DNA of 64,000 bases, taken from assembly GCA_023653785.1 (NCBI GenBank), contig JAMKCH010002859.1, positions 59,139 to 123,138 on the forward strand, in the 5' to 3' direction. Below the pieces are notes generated by a model. The model was given only the letters and a program-made list of their open reading frames with translations, did no database searches and was not told the origin of the DNA. Position numbers and translations under genes: made by a program. Position 1 is the stretch's first letter. The number at the start of each line of letters is the position of its first letter. This document shows positions 1-12,021 of the stretch, piece by piece. The stretch comes from Ophioderma brevispina. Taxonomy: Eukaryota; Echinodermata; Ophiuroidea; Amphilepidida; Ophiodermatidae.

Positions 1-420
1 AAAATGCTAATTAAGGATTAATTTGCATAATTTATTGAGAATTTCCGCAAAGGCTGTGTACAAGTTTTCTGGAGTTCAGTCAGGCGTATAATGATTCAAC
101 TTGGTAGAAGGGAAAGCGGGCTGACAGGTTCTTGACCTGGATGGATTCTTGGCGGTATGTTTAGGGCACAATTGAGTATGGCAATGCTAATTAATATGCA
201 AAATCAGCTAATTGCCTATATTTTTGAAACGGTACATTGGATACTCAAAATTCCTCACTGCATATAGCCTCTCATCGGGGCAGGGCACATCTTTGTTGGC
301 AATTTGAAAGTATGTTATAACGCTGCTTAGGATGCCAATGAGCTAATTAAATATGGCAAATTGCCGTATCTCTGAAACAGTACATAAGATAGGCAAAATT
401 CCTTCGGCTACTGAGCCCCA
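1..420. repeat. AT-rich tandem units of about 155 bp, leader of the G-rich array
   Basis: Two or three diverged units can be seen. Around 190 and again around 342 the sequence runs through a GCTAATTAA/ATGCAAA block, a 'TTTGAAACGGTACAT' block and an 'AAAATTCCTTC' block in the same order, about 155 bp apart. The same blocks occur in the same order at 15877-16060, and in both places they lead straight into a G-rich array. This suggests that the AT-rich unit and the G array move or amplify as one repeat. No coding signal is seen. Confidence 0.6.
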
Positions 421-1245
421 CAATGAGATGGGGGAGGGGGGCGATTGGGGGGGGGGGGGGGAGGGGAAGTGGGGGGGAGGCGGGGTGTCGGGGAGGAGCC
501 GGGGGGGGGGGAGGGGCGGTTGGGGGCGGTGGGGGGGAGGCGGGGAGGTGGGGTGGGTGGGGAGCGGGGCGGTGGGGGTGGGGAGGGGGCGGGGTGTAGG
601 GGGCAGGGCCAGGGGCGGGGTGGGCTGCGGGGTCGTGGGTGGCGAGGGGGTTAGGACGGCAGTGGGGGAGGGGGGGAGGCGTTGAGAGGGGAGTGGGGTG
701 GGGGTGGGGAGGGGGGGGGGGGGAGGGGTGTGGGGGAGGGTGGAGTGGGGTATGGTTGGGTATGGGTGGGGGGTGGGCGAGGGGGTTGGAGATTGAGGGG
801 TGGTGGGGAGGGGGTGGTGGGGGTTTGAAGGGTGGTGCGGGAGGGTGGGGGAGGGCTCGAGGGGTTATTGGAGTGTGGAGGGGGGGTGGGGGTTGGAGTG
901 TTGGGGGGTTGTTGGGGTGTTGCGGAGGGGGAGGGCTGGTAGTGTGGAAGGATGCTTGCAGGAGGGATGAGGGGGTGTTGAGGGGGTGTTTGGGGAGGGG
1001 AATGGAGGGGTGTGTTGGGGAAAGGGGGAGGCGTGTTGTGTTATAGGGTATTGGGGTAGGGTTGGGGTTGGGAGGGGTTGTTAAGGAGGGGGGTAGGGTT
1101 TGCAGGGGGTCGTTGGGGATGAGGGTGGGGTAGTTGGATGAGGGTGGGGGAGTGGTGGGAGTTTGGGGGAGGGCGTGGGTTTTGAGGGGGTGTTGGGAGG
1201 GGGGGGTGGAGTGTTGCAGGGAATTGGGGAGGGGTGGGTTGGGTA
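421..1245. repeat. G-rich low-complexity array 1
   Basis: About 825 bp is almost entirely G on the + strand, with scattered A, T and C, made of irregular GGGGAGGGG and TGTTGGGG type motifs. The long open frames on both strands here (Gly/Arg-rich on +, Pro-rich on -) come only from base composition and are not genes. The many runs of three or more G make quadruplex formation likely in vitro; that is an inference from composition. Confidence 0.9.
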
Positions 1246-1326
1246 GACGTTGCATTTATCACAGTAGTGATTCGGAAACATCGGCGGGGAAATATTTACG
1301 AATCGCGTAAATACGAGTTCTGCCTG

Positions 1327-3195
1327 TAATGGGGGGGGGGGGGGGGTGTTGGTCTGGGGTGCAGACAAAATAATGGGCAGGATTAAGAATTATCAATTTT
1401 TTCGGCTGCTTCGCTCGAAGGTAGAGACAAATGTTTTTTCACTAGGTCGAAAATTCTGAAAGGGGGGGCGGGGCGTGGGGGGAGTCAATCACAACCGACA
1501 GTAATCATTCTCAGCAATGCAACAAAACAAAACAACAACAGGCAGGTGGGGGAGTTAACCGCCAACAATACGCCCATCAAGCAGTTGCGCCGACATTATA
1601 CCTATATCGCCGACAAGTCAACCTTTTGCCGACACAATTTGCAAAGGGGGATGTCATCACACCCCCCACCACCAAACATCTGGGGACGGCCCTGGTTGGG
1701 ACTAGATACTTAAAAGTCCAAACATTTTTGTGTTGGACCTTAGAATTTGCATTGAACTTTGGATCCCTCAAAAGATATCTAGTACATTGTGTATAGATTT
1801 TTCAAGAGTGCACCCTGTGCTTTGCCCAACGGAAATTTAAACTCATTGGAAATAGTGGTTCTAAAAATATGGCAAGTCCTCTTTTGACACTTATACAACA
1901 TTTACAAAAACCCATTGATTACAAAATTCTACAAACTTAAAGACTTGTCTACACATTTAATGTCTTTTGTTAAAGTTTGATTTAAATTTTCACATTCATG
2001 ATACTTTATTCAACACAAAGATATTACATTCTAAATTACCAGGAATATGGTGCAATATATTAGGTAATTAGTCTAATAGTCTGCATGGTAAGTTGAATCT
2101 AGAGCAAGGCGCTGTTTATGTCATTGTATTTTAGATTTTTTACCATAAACCATTACTTTCGGCATGTTAGGTTTGTACATGTGCATGTTAAATCAACCAA
2201 AATGGGCTACAATTTTTAAAATCTGTAAACCGGCCAATGGCAGGTAGGAAGGATTTGCTTTGTCTACCTAGGGGATGGGCAAGCTCGGGGTGTTGAATAA
2301 TCTGGTTGTACATGGGTATCGTTCATAAGTGAAGCGGCAAAGCTACCTCCCAATACAGGCAGAATAAGTGGACTATTGCATCAGTGATGCAAGTCACTCT
2401 TCTCAAAAAAAAGATGTGGAAATGCATGAAGATGAATGAAAACCTGTGATCACCAATTGGAGCGAGCTGCGGATAACCAAGAGGGGGTTCGAAGGGGCAG
2501 CACCCCTGAAATTGCCTTTTTTTTATAGTCATAAGCCAGGTCTGCCTGCATGGAGGACTGAAGACGAAGTGGGACGTTGGACACAAACCTCAACAAAATC
2601 CATATCGGGCAGTTAGAGGGTCGCCTAGGAGCTTATCAGAGGCAATAGTCTAAGACTAAAATTTATATTGATTTGGGCTACTCTTTAAAACATATAGAAG
2701 AAAGATATGACCAGGGCTGTAAAAAATGCAAAATTTATGGAATATGATTCAAAAGTTCCCTCTAAGGATAGAAAAGTTCCCCTCAAGATTTCAAAAAGTT
2801 CCCTGTATATTTCTTTGTTTTCTTTTTTTAGGTCAAAAAATTTACTCCAACTAGCAAAATTCCCGGGGAGGGAATGGACATTCCCAAATTCCCAACTTTT
2901 TCCTGGTATGGATATGACACAAAAAGTTGCCTTTCTTTGGCAAATTGGTGACCTTTTGGACATTTCCTCAACCCCCTGGCAGGCAGGGGAGGACTCTTGG
3001 GGAAGGGATTACATGGTTAGTAGGGGCTTGTTGCCCTCCTACAATATATGTACTGTTTGGATACGCTCGTCTCTGGCCACAAAATGTGCACCCCTTGGGA
3101 TGTTTGTCTTTTGCAGGTTCTCCACCTGTCAGACCAGGGGGGACCATGGGGGAATGAATGACATTGGTTAGTAGGGGCGGATGTCCACCTAACAA
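1327..3195. repeat. Diverged copy of the interior of the hAT-like element at 6063-9403
   Basis: This segment lines up along its whole length with about 6425-8260. Shared landmarks are 'GCAATGCAACAAAACAAA', 'CAACAACAGGCAGGTGGGG', 'GACGGCCCTGGTTGG', the 'CAGTGATG..AGTC.ACTCTTCTCA' stretch, the 'GACCAGG.CTGTAAAAAATGC' stretch and the start of the ~160-bp tandem unit near 2970 and 3125. The two copies differ by many single-base insertions and deletions. Neither terminal repeat of the hAT-like element is found at the ends here, so this is a fragment or a separate duplication. No coding frame is supported. Confidence 0.8.
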
Positions 3196-4473
3196 ATATC
3201 AATTTGCACAAAGCTAACCATAAAATACTCTTGTAATATTTTTACCATTCAAACAATAAAAATAACTCATTTCTCTTACTTGCAGAACAGGGCCCAATTT
3301 CATGTTTTTCGGCATATGAAAGCAGCCCTGCCACCAATGTTTCAACACAACCATCAGTTTCTTAAATCTAGATATTCCAATAATTCAATCCTTCAAATAA
3401 ATATGGTTTGTGTGTTGTTGTACGGTGGGGAGGGCACAAACACTTCTGCTTTAGAAATTTGGATTAGGCTAATTAATGCTAATTAATGACGTCACTATGA
3501 CCGCCGTGTGACCGTTCGTTGAACCATAATTTTCTTGAGACTCCATCATGCGCACAGAAGTTTTTTTAGGAAGAATCACAGGTCAATGTTGATACCCATG
3601 CGTCAGTTCGATTAATAAAATTGTCCATCACTGATATCTTATACTGATCCTCTCAAAACAAGCGAAAACGGCCACTCCGTTGCATTTTTGGTGACAACTC
3701 TATGTCTTGTCCCATAGACTTTATGAATTTTGACATCTTAAAAAACCTGATACGGGGATCTCTTGTAATTAAATTTTTCGAATTAGGTATGGGGGGGAGG
3801 GAGGGGGAGGCCGAAACTGACAACTATTAATATCGTAAACTACAGCACATGTACTACGTGTTAGCAGTCATTGCATTTTATGTCGGTTTTTTGTTTTAAG
3901 AGGTCGGATGCAATATTCAACTGTGTTTTCCGAGGAAATTTCAGAATTGTAGTTTCCCCTCCCCCGTTCGTAACCGCCCACGTTACCATCATTTGCGCAG
4001 TAGATTTTTTGAAACATACTGTTTTGAATAATTATAATATTTTCATGATATTGGTTTACAAGACATAAAATTTACCATATTTTCCCTAATTTATTTATTA
4101 TTAGTGTTTCATGGTATACCTTGTATGGAATTACTTTGAAATTCGTAATATATTTGGCATGTGTCCCTGCCTAAAATAATCCCCATCTCGCCGTCCTCAT
4201 AACCTACATTCGTAATCGTGACCCGCATCCCCTGGGTGGCCCCTGGTATTGTTGCCAGCTTGCGGAGTCACCACTGAAAAACATTTTGAAGAAACAAGGC
4301 CAAGTGGCTGACTTGACTTGGGGACAACACGCTACAATATTATTCCTAACTTACCGCTTATCTCATCGTTAAGGTTGATTACAACAGTCCCATAACCGTC
4401 AGTGGCACCTCCTTTATTGTAATGCATTCCTTACTGCCCAAGAAAAATCGTCGAATTTTTAATTCGACCATTG
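3196..4473. other. Unassigned non-coding stretch
   Basis: AT-rich DNA with no supported exon, RNA gene or repeat paired elsewhere in the window. A perfect CRE-type palindrome TGACGTCA lies at 3487-3494 beside a doubled GCTAATTAATG. Without a nearby gene start its function is unknown. Short G and C runs lie near 3790 and 3958. Confidence 0.4.
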
Positions 4474-4776
4474 TCATTTTCTTCCAATGGTTAAAAACAA
4501 AACATGGCGGCGAAACCAGGTGGTCTTACTGTCACGACTAAAGCAGTGTTCATACATGTGGACGTTCATGTGACTTGTTTGTATTCCGCGTTCAACAACG
4601 GCAATAGACCTGATATGTGTAAATAGATGAACTTCGCCTGCTGGCAGAGGGATTTCGTTTTGCTGATCCGTGACCTCCTTCGCCAACCAAAATAAACAGC
4701 GCCTCCCTAGATAAATAACCTCTGAAGGACATATGGTTTCCAGATGTTCCAGAAGTTTTATGCCATTTTTCAACAT
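4474..4776 (-). CDS. Uncertain 100-codon open frame
   Basis: A reverse-strand frame of 100 codons without low complexity, whose product I do not recognise (it includes LEHLETICPSEVIYLGRR). On the opposite strand an ATGGCGGCG start at 4504 opens a 41-codon frame. Neither has a recognisable domain, signal peptide or clear splice partner. It may be a chance frame, an old exon or part of an unrecognised repeat. Confidence 0.15.
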   Translation of the reverse strand: MLKNGIKLLEHLETICPSEVIYLGRRCLFWLAKEVTDQQNEIPLPAGEVHLFTHIRSIAVVERGIQTSHMNVHMYEHCFSRDSKTTWFRRHVLFLTIGRK

Positions 4777-4799
4777 GCAACTAATTTAAACCGAAACGA

Positions 4800-6054
4800 T
4801 AATGGGACAAAATGAATAGTTAGAAGTTAGTACTCTCACCCTTGCTGCGTTTTGAAATTGTAAGTGTCTTTTATATAGAATGTTTCAGTAGACATAATTT
4901 GACCCATGGTTACAATATGCTTATGGCCTTCACACAACATTTGTGGTTCGTATTGATGCAACCTCAAGCTAATTACGTCACAAGATTCTCATCACTTTTT
5001 CTCTCGTATAATTATCTTACGCCATGTAAGTCTTTTGAAACCAGCTAGCTTGGCCGCCTTGGGTTGGACAAATAGGAAAAGGTTTTGCATATTAATTTAC
5101 CGTAAAACGCATACGTAACCAAATACGTAGGCACTGATTCTAAGTTGAGGGCATAACTTTGGTTAAAACTTTATTTTTAATTTAACGTATTTCTTGGCCT
5201 GCAACCCCCTGCAATTATTTTATTTTTTTCAAACTGTCTATTTTAAGAATGGCGGTGAATCGCCTGGCTGCGGCAAATAGTGCAATGTTAGGACCAAAAA
5301 ATTCGCACCCTTTACCGTTAATTTCGTCATGCAGAAAGCCCTCAATGGTTTTTGTGTTCTTCTTTGACATTCTCTACATTTCTTAGATATATTTCACGCG
5401 AAAAGGTATTTTGTACTTCATATTTCGGCGCTTTGCCGGTGAAATCGCCGACGCTACCAGGCATCTAAAATAGAATTCACTCAATCATCTGTACGCATTC
5501 GCATAATTAACCAGGAAGCAACGAGCGTTTTGTTTGTGGGGGGTGCACGAAAAACTAGAGCACTTTTCAAGGCTCGGCCGCTCCCCTCTTGGAACTCAGC
5601 TCCATCGCATAGCTTTATCATGTGGCATACTGGCTCATGTCACATTGGTATTAATTCAGTATTCAGCCACCACATCACCATTGCTGTTTATTAGTCGTTG
5701 AATCTGCCGATCACAGGTGGTGGCATAAGCTAATTCTTTCCCTAAAATTACCTCGCATGTGTTCTCCGCACATTAGAACATTGTTATTGTGAGTACTTAT
5801 TCCAGCTTCATCATTTTCAGAGAAAATGAGGTGAAAATTTTTGCTCCATCCACACCACACTCAAAAATGGGAATTTCATTGACTCGACTTCTATTATATG
5901 CACAGTGCGTGGTACCCTTAGACGAAGTACTGGTACCTATTGTACTATGCCTAGTGTCTACCGATCATGCTAAGTAGCATACACGTGGAGGCGATTGTAC
6001 AGAGGAACTGGACGCATGTAAATTAATGAGATTGCTATGTAGTAGCATTAGTAG
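4800..6054. other. Unassigned non-coding stretch
   Basis: AT-rich sequence; nothing in it was matched to a gene, RNA or another repeat copy in this window. It ends at the target duplication of the hAT-like element at 6063. Confidence 0.4.
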
Positions 6055-6062
6055 GCCTTGTG

Positions 6063-9000
6063 TAGGGTTGCAAAGGGGTGGAAAGTTTTCGGGAATTTTG
6101 GAACGTTCCGGGAATTTTGAAGGCCGCTGGATATTGGGGATTTTCGGGAATTTTCAATTTTGGCATTTATTAGTTTTAAACATTTTAAAACATTTCTTCC
6201 CCAGGAAAAAAAATAAAAACCATTGGTGGTAGGCATTCCTTTCAAATTTATGTGCTAAAGAAGAAATGACAGATATTGCTACAGGCCAATTAGTGAAAGG
6301 ATCTAGGCAGGGCGGGATAAAACTCTAGGCCAAAGTTGTCGAAGGTCACCTGCGCATTCCCCAGTTCACTACCTCAAAAATGTTTGTAAGGTCTTGTTTC
6401 TGTTGGACTCAGGGGCGTCCCAGACCAGTTTTAATGGGGGGGTTTGAGCTCTGTGTTGCCGACAAATCATGGGCCGGATTCAAGAATTATCATTTTTCGG
6501 TTGCCGCTTCGCTCGCAAGAGTAGACCCAAATGTTGTTTCACTAGGTTCGAAATTCCATTAAGGGGGGGTGGGGGGAGTCCATCCAACCGCCAGTAAGTC
6601 ATTCTCCAGCAATGCAACAAAACAAACAACAACAGGCAGGTGGGGGGAGTCAACCGCCAACAATCCGCCCATCAATCAGTTGGCGCCGCATTACGTCCCA
6701 TCTCGCCGACAAGTCAACATTTTGCCGACAAACAATTTGCAATGGGGGGTGTCATCACCCCCCACACCCCCCCCTCGGGGGACGGCCCTGGTTGGACTAG
6801 ATACGTAACATGTTTCCAATACATTTTTGTGTTAGGGACCTAGAATTTGCATTGAACGTTGGCATCCCTCGCACAAGATATCTAGTCAGTTTGTATAGAT
6901 TTTTCAAGAGTGTCCTCCTGTGCTTGTCGCCTAACTGGAAATTACACTCATTGAGAAATAGTGGTTTCTAAATATGGCCAATCCTTTGACCACTTATTAC
7001 CAAATGTTTACAAAACACCATTTTATACAAATGTACAAACTTAAAGACTGTCTACACATGTTATTTTGTTCAAGTTTGATTAAATTTTCACATTCCATAT
7101 ACTTTATTCAACACAAGATATTACATTCTAAAATACCAGGAAATCGCAATATAATTTAGTGTATTAGTCCTACTTAGTCTGCATGTAAGTTGAATCTAGA
7201 GCCCGCTGTTTATGTATTGTATTTTTTTAGCATGTTTTAGTACCCTAACCATTACTTTCGGCATTTTAGGTTGGTCATGTGGGCATGTTAAACACCCAAA
7301 ATGGGCTACAATTTTTAAATCTGTAAACCGCCATGGGCGTATGGGACGGATTGGGCTTTTTCTCCGCTAGGGTATGGCAGCTCTGGGTGTTGATAATATG
7401 GGTGTACATTGTGTATAGTTCATAAGTGGCTTCAAGTACCTCCAATACAGTCAGACTAAGTGGACTGTTGATCAGTGATGCCAGTCCACTCTTCTCACAA
7501 AACGCTGAAAACCTGTGATCACCCATTGGAGCGAGCTGCAGGATGACCACAGCCGGGGGTCGAAGTGGCAGGCACCCTGAATTGCCTTTTTTAGTCCCTA
7601 AGCCCGTTCTGCCTGCATGGAAGGCACTTGAAGCTATTAAGTGGACTGTTGGACGCGCAACCTCAACAAAACTCCATATCGGGGCAGTTAGTGGTCGCCT
7701 AGGAGGCTTATCAGAGGCATAAGGTCTAAAGACTAAAATTATATGATTTGGGCTACTCTAAATCATATAGAAGAAAGATCTGACCAGGCTGTAAAAAATG
7801 CAAAATTTCCGATGGAATATATCAAAATTTCCTCTACGATAGTAAAATTTCCCTCCAAGATTTCCAATTTCCCTTTAACTTATGTTTTTCTTTATTTAAG
7901 GTCAAAAAGTTAGCCTCCAATAGCAAAATTTCCCGGGAATGACTTCCCAAATTCGGCCCACTTGTTCCTGGTATGGATATGACCAAATGTTGACTTTTTT
8001 GGCAATGTTGACGCTTTTTTACATTTCCCCACCCCGCTGTCAGACCCAGGGGAGGACCTTGGGAAGGGATGACATGGTTAGGAGGGGCTTGTGCCCTCCT
8101 ACAATAAATGTACGTTTGGCTACTCTAGCTCATCTGGCAAAATGTTGACCCTTGGGGGAAATGTTGACTTTTTGACATTTCTCCAACCCCTGTCAGACCC
8201 AGGGGAGGACCCTGGGGGAATGAATGACATGGTTAGTAGGGGCTTGTGTCCACCTACAATATATCAAAGTTTGGCTACTCTAGTTCATCTGGAAAAAAAG
8301 TTATGGCAAAATGATTACCTTTTTTAGGAAATGTTGACCTTTTTTGACATTTCCCCATCCCCCTGTCAGACCCAGGGGAGGACCCTGGGGAATGGATTAC
8401 ATGGTTAGTAGGGGCTTGTGCCCTCCTACAATATATGTACGTTTGGCTACTCTAGCTCATCTGGCAAAATGTTGACCCTTGGGGGAAATGTTGACTTTTT
8501 GACATTTCCCCATCCCCCTGTCAGACCCAGGGGAGGACCCTGGGGAATGGATTACATGGTTAGTAGGGGCTTGTGCCCTCCTACAATCTAAGTTTGGCTA
8601 CTCTAGCTCATCTGGAAAAAAAGTTATGGCAAAATGTTTACCTTTTTTAGAAAATGTTGACCTTTTTTACATTTCCCCACCCCCTGTCAGACCCAGGGGA
8701 GGACCCTAGGGAGGACCTTACATGGTTAGCAGGGGCTTGTGCCCTCCTACAATATACCTAAGTTTGGCTACTCTAGCTCATCTGGAAAAAAAGTTATGGC
8801 AAAATGTTGACCTTTTTTTGTGTCCAGACACACACACTTACATACGTACTTACGTACATCCAGACATTGCCATTTCATAAGCCGGATTTTGCTACGCAAT
8901 CCGTCCAAAAATTGTGGAAATTTGGATTTTCAAAAAATCTGAAATCAGTTGAAGTGGCTGAATTTTCACTGAAAATGTTCATGCTTGTTACAGGAAGCAG

Positions 9001-9403
9001 TCAAAACCATTTTAGTTAAAGTTAATTTTCAAGAAAAGTTCTCACTAAATATAAAGTAAACTCAAGGTGGGTGGTTTACAGGATACAAACTAACAAGCCC
9101 ATTGAGTGATAGAATAGAAAACAAACTGGTCCAAACATGTATTGTTTTGTATAGAGTTGGTGTTTATTTTCTGTTTAAAACATGGTTGTTTTTGCTTGTA
9201 TGTTGTTCTGTAGCATTTCAGTTGTACAGAGTATACCTCCTAATCTGAACAAAAGGACCTTATAGTTTGTATCGATTCCAAAAGATTGTTTCGAAAATTT
9301 CTTAAAATTCCCATAAATTCCTGTTAATTCCCAAAATTTCCTGTTCCCAAAATTTCCATGGAAATTTTCCGCTCTGAAAATTCCCGGGAATTTTGCAACC
9401 CTA
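6063..9403. mobile_element. Non-autonomous hAT-like element, 3.34 kb
   Basis: The left end reads TAGGGTTGCAAA and the right end is its reverse complement (TTTTGCAACCCTA), each followed inward by imperfect TTCCCGGGAATTTT motifs. The flanking 8-mers are GCCTTGTG at 6055-6062 and CCATTGTG at 9404-9411, six of eight bases identical, which fits the 8-bp target duplication known for the hAT superfamily. The interior holds no transposase frame: it has a ~1.85-kb segment shared with 1327-3195 and a tandem array at about 8038-8820. It is therefore a passenger element that would need a transposase made elsewhere. The superfamily call rests on end sequence and duplication length only. Confidence 0.7.
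8038..8820. repeat. Tandem array of about 150-175-bp units inside the hAT-like element
   Basis: Five units begin with CTGTCAGACCCAGGGGAGGA at about 8038, 8187, 8362, 8518 and 8684. Each continues through 'GGTTAGTAGGGGCTTGTG', 'CTCCTACAATATA' and 'TTTGGCTACTCTAG', and ends with a 'AAATGTTGACCTTTTT' spacer. Unit length varies from 149 to 175 bp. The related segment at 1327-3195 has only about two units, so the array has expanded or shrunk since the copies separated. Confidence 0.85.
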
Positions 9404-9411
9404 CCATTGTG

Positions 9412-9797
9412 TCCATGTAAAGTGTATGCAAAACTCTATTCAGCTGACAACAACAACACACCTCACGTGTTTCAAACGAATTATAACAGCGATCGGTTCA
9501 TTTTCTGTTATGAGATTGGTCGTATCATAAGTTCATAACTTACCTTATTCACTGGCCGCATTTGTAAACCTCAAAATAAAGCCCGTGTTTGGAAATACAG
9601 GTTTTAATCTTTGTCATGTCGTCCATCTGAAAATGTCAAAGGTCGTATGAATGGTATCAGCACAGATAATCTAAGGACAGATTGGACACGATCCCCCTAT
9701 TTTTGTGTAACGGAAGTGGATGTTCATGGGGAAGGGCGCTCCAAGCGTCAGGTAGGTAAAATACGAAAACATCTTGTATAGCATACGTGCAGAAGCA
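9412..9797. other. Unassigned non-coding stretch
   Basis: Lies between the target duplication of the hAT-like element and the THAP-like fragment. If that fragment is an old first exon, this would be its upstream region, but no promoter element can be supported. Confidence 0.3.
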
Positions 9798-9950
9798 ATG
9801 GCGAGTAGATCGAAAGTCTAGTGTTCAGCTGTTAATTGCTCAAATAACCCCCAAAATCCCCAAAATTTTAATTTCTTTCGATTCTCTAAAGAAAAATTAA
9901 TAATAACTACCATTGCCTTGAAATCTAAACGTGCCTCCCGTATACATGGT
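9798..9950 (+). pseudogene. Decayed THAP zinc-finger domain fragment
   Basis: From an ATG at 9798 the frame reads MASRSKV, then an in-frame TAG at 9819-9821, then CSAVNCSNN followed by a Pro/Gln/Asn-rich piece and NFFRFSKEK. The THAP domain begins near the N-terminus with C-x(2-4)-C and then an F-[HR]-F-P/S block; CSAVNC and FFRF match this spacing. The later tryptophan and the C-x2-H pair are missing, so the domain is broken or continues in an exon I cannot find. THAP domains bind DNA and occur in P-element-type transposases and in host regulators; which source applies here is unknown. The stop codon and lack of further domain argue for a fossil. Confidence 0.5.
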
Positions 9951-10117
9951 GAAATCCGTGGAAATAATGGGTCACAATTTGGTTTGGGACTTTTAAAAGT
10001 GAACTTAGGCCCCCAATATACTCCCTATTCCAAAATAAAGTAACACTATTTTTTGTATATTGAAAGAAAAAAGAAAATATCTTCATGACATCCCTTTGCA
10101 AGCCCTTAGTGGGAATT

Positions 10118-10478
10118 AAAGGTGCAACGAGAGATTTCAAATAACAGGTGTTCTGAAAAAATGTGAAAATTCTGATTTTGGTACTTTGGGGTAAAGCTTC
10201 ATATCAAAAATATCACCATCTGTAAGGATTAAGTTGAGAACAGTTTCTTTGGTACAAAAACTGGGAAATTTGTAATTTTGTATAGGAGCAAATACGAAAT
10301 TCAGCCTATATATGTTTTCTATTGAAATATAAGCATAGAAATACCACCTTTTGTTTTCACTTTTAAGACTTTTCTGTACCTAATTACAAAGTAAGAAATC
10401 ATTTGAGTGTCTAATCTATACGAAATCATTACATATGACACTTTACATGGATGTCTAAAAATCTCTCGTTGCAGCTTT
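10118..10478. mobile_element. MITE family A, copy 1 (361 bp)
   Basis: The ends are AAAGGTGCAACGAGAGATTT and the near-perfect reverse complement AAATCTCTCGTTGCAGCTTT. Both ends sit next to TTA/TAA-like bases, which would fit a 3-bp TTA or TAA target duplication, though the ends are palindromic enough to leave the exact border open. No coding frame. A truncated copy in reverse orientation lies at 30903-31090 and a full-length diverged copy at about 43783-44097. Confidence 0.8.
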
Positions 10479-10479
10479 A

Positions 10480-12013
10480 AAATCAATTTGGATATTAAAT
10501 AAGTTGTTTGTAAACCTATGGAAAAACTAAATTCTCTTTTCCCCAAAATTCCACAAAAGGGGCAAAATTCCATTTTTTTTGCTCTATTTATTGATAAAAA
10601 GGGAAAATGTGGAGAATCTTTCACAAGAAAGTACTCTCTTTGGTGATATGATGTTCAAAAGGACGGGGGGGGGGGGGGCTGGCAGGTCTGGGGGTCCATT
10701 TTTTCCTTTAAAAAAATCCATTTTTTCGAAATCCCACACTCCAAATAAATCCTTGATACTAGTCTACAGATTTCATGACCTCATTTCGAGCCTAATTTAA
10801 ATGTCATATTTCAATAATCTTTATTCATCACAAAGGTATCTGAAAATAAGAATATTTTCAAATTAAGGCTCATTGGCTAAAAGAAGGCACTAAAATCTAT
10901 ATTTTAAGACACTTATTAGCATACTTTACACAAACTGGCAAGCACTAAGAATTTTAAGTATGGGTCGCACCCAGTCCCAGCTATGGTTTGTGATTAAAAT
11001 TCAATTTTAATTTAAAATGTTGAAAATAAAATTTCAAAATATATGTATCTATTTTTATCTTTCACTCTATAGATAATTGATATCATTGTCAAAGATTGGT
11101 TCATGCTACATACCGTAGACCCAACTAGTGCTTTGTTAAAAAAAGGAAAGGAAAAAAGAATGGAGGTACTCAAAAGTTCCGGTCACAAGTACAATGACAT
11201 GTATGTGCTGCACTGTCATTCCCAACGAGGGCTCTTATGGTGAGATGAATAAATGTAGAAACTGGCCGCAAATTAAGGATCTAGCATTTCACCTAATATT
11301 ATTATAAATGTTATTATAGCAAACACCTTTTTTCATTTCATTTTCCACTCTGTCTTCAATTTAAATGCAAGATTTGCTTCAAAATCTAGGCTCCTTGTTA
11401 TCATTCGTATAGTTTTTGCAGCGTCAGCCGCCGTCTTCGCTTGAGTTTACCTACTGGACGCATGTCGGCGCTATTCCCCATTTAGTGATTTTGATGACGT
11501 AGCATCGTTACATCGTTCACCGTATATTTTAGGCGGAGTGTCGCCATCTTGGTTAAGATAGATTATCTTTGCTTGTAAATACGAATTAATGTACAAACAC
11601 ATATACATGTGTTGCTCGTAAAATTTCTCACAAATTGAAGATTTTCACAACACGCCATTGAAGATCGCCTCCAAACTACCACCGTAAGCACTCCGATGAG
11701 ATGTAAACGACTTTAAGTTTTATATAATAAAAAAAAAAAACCCAGAGATCGGCATGTAAGTGACAAAAAATGTATTTCAAATGACTATTGCCTTGTGAAT
11801 GGCAAGTAGATTAAAGTGCTGGTTACATAATGTTTGCATATCTATTGTTATCCTGTCGCCTCCATGAAAAATGAATGTACCAGCTCGGGCCTAAGACCAC
11901 CATGATGTCAGCATGTTAAAGTCAAGTCTTGTTAAGGACCGAGTTCTCGGGCTAACTATCCGGGAGGGGGTGTCTTAGCTCAGATTCGGTTGACATGCAT
12001 GCATGGTTGAGTC
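10480..12013. other. Unassigned non-coding stretch
   Basis: AT-rich with a G run at about 10663-10678 and an A run near 11730. No exon, RNA gene or paired repeat is supported. Confidence 0.4.
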
Positions 12014-12021
12014 ACTCAAGC

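Noticed and set aside
347..1255. Long proline-rich frame on the minus strand (302 codons) and glycine-rich frames on the plus strand
   Set aside because: They lie wholly in a G-rich array. Stop codons are rare there because of base composition, and no domain, start context or splice site supports them.
2707..3171. 154-codon frame on the plus strand
   Set aside because: The matching segment at 7787-8250 does not keep the frame, the peptide has no recognisable domain, and it lies in a repeat.
3487..3494. CRE promoter site TGACGTCA
   Set aside because: A perfect octamer, but no gene start is nearby; the same octamer occurs at 50206-50213 in a repeat. Not enough to call a regulatory site.
8038..8820. 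CRISPR array
   Set aside because: Direct repeats of 150-175 bp with similar spacers in an animal genome; the units are contiguous tandem repeats with no unique spacers.
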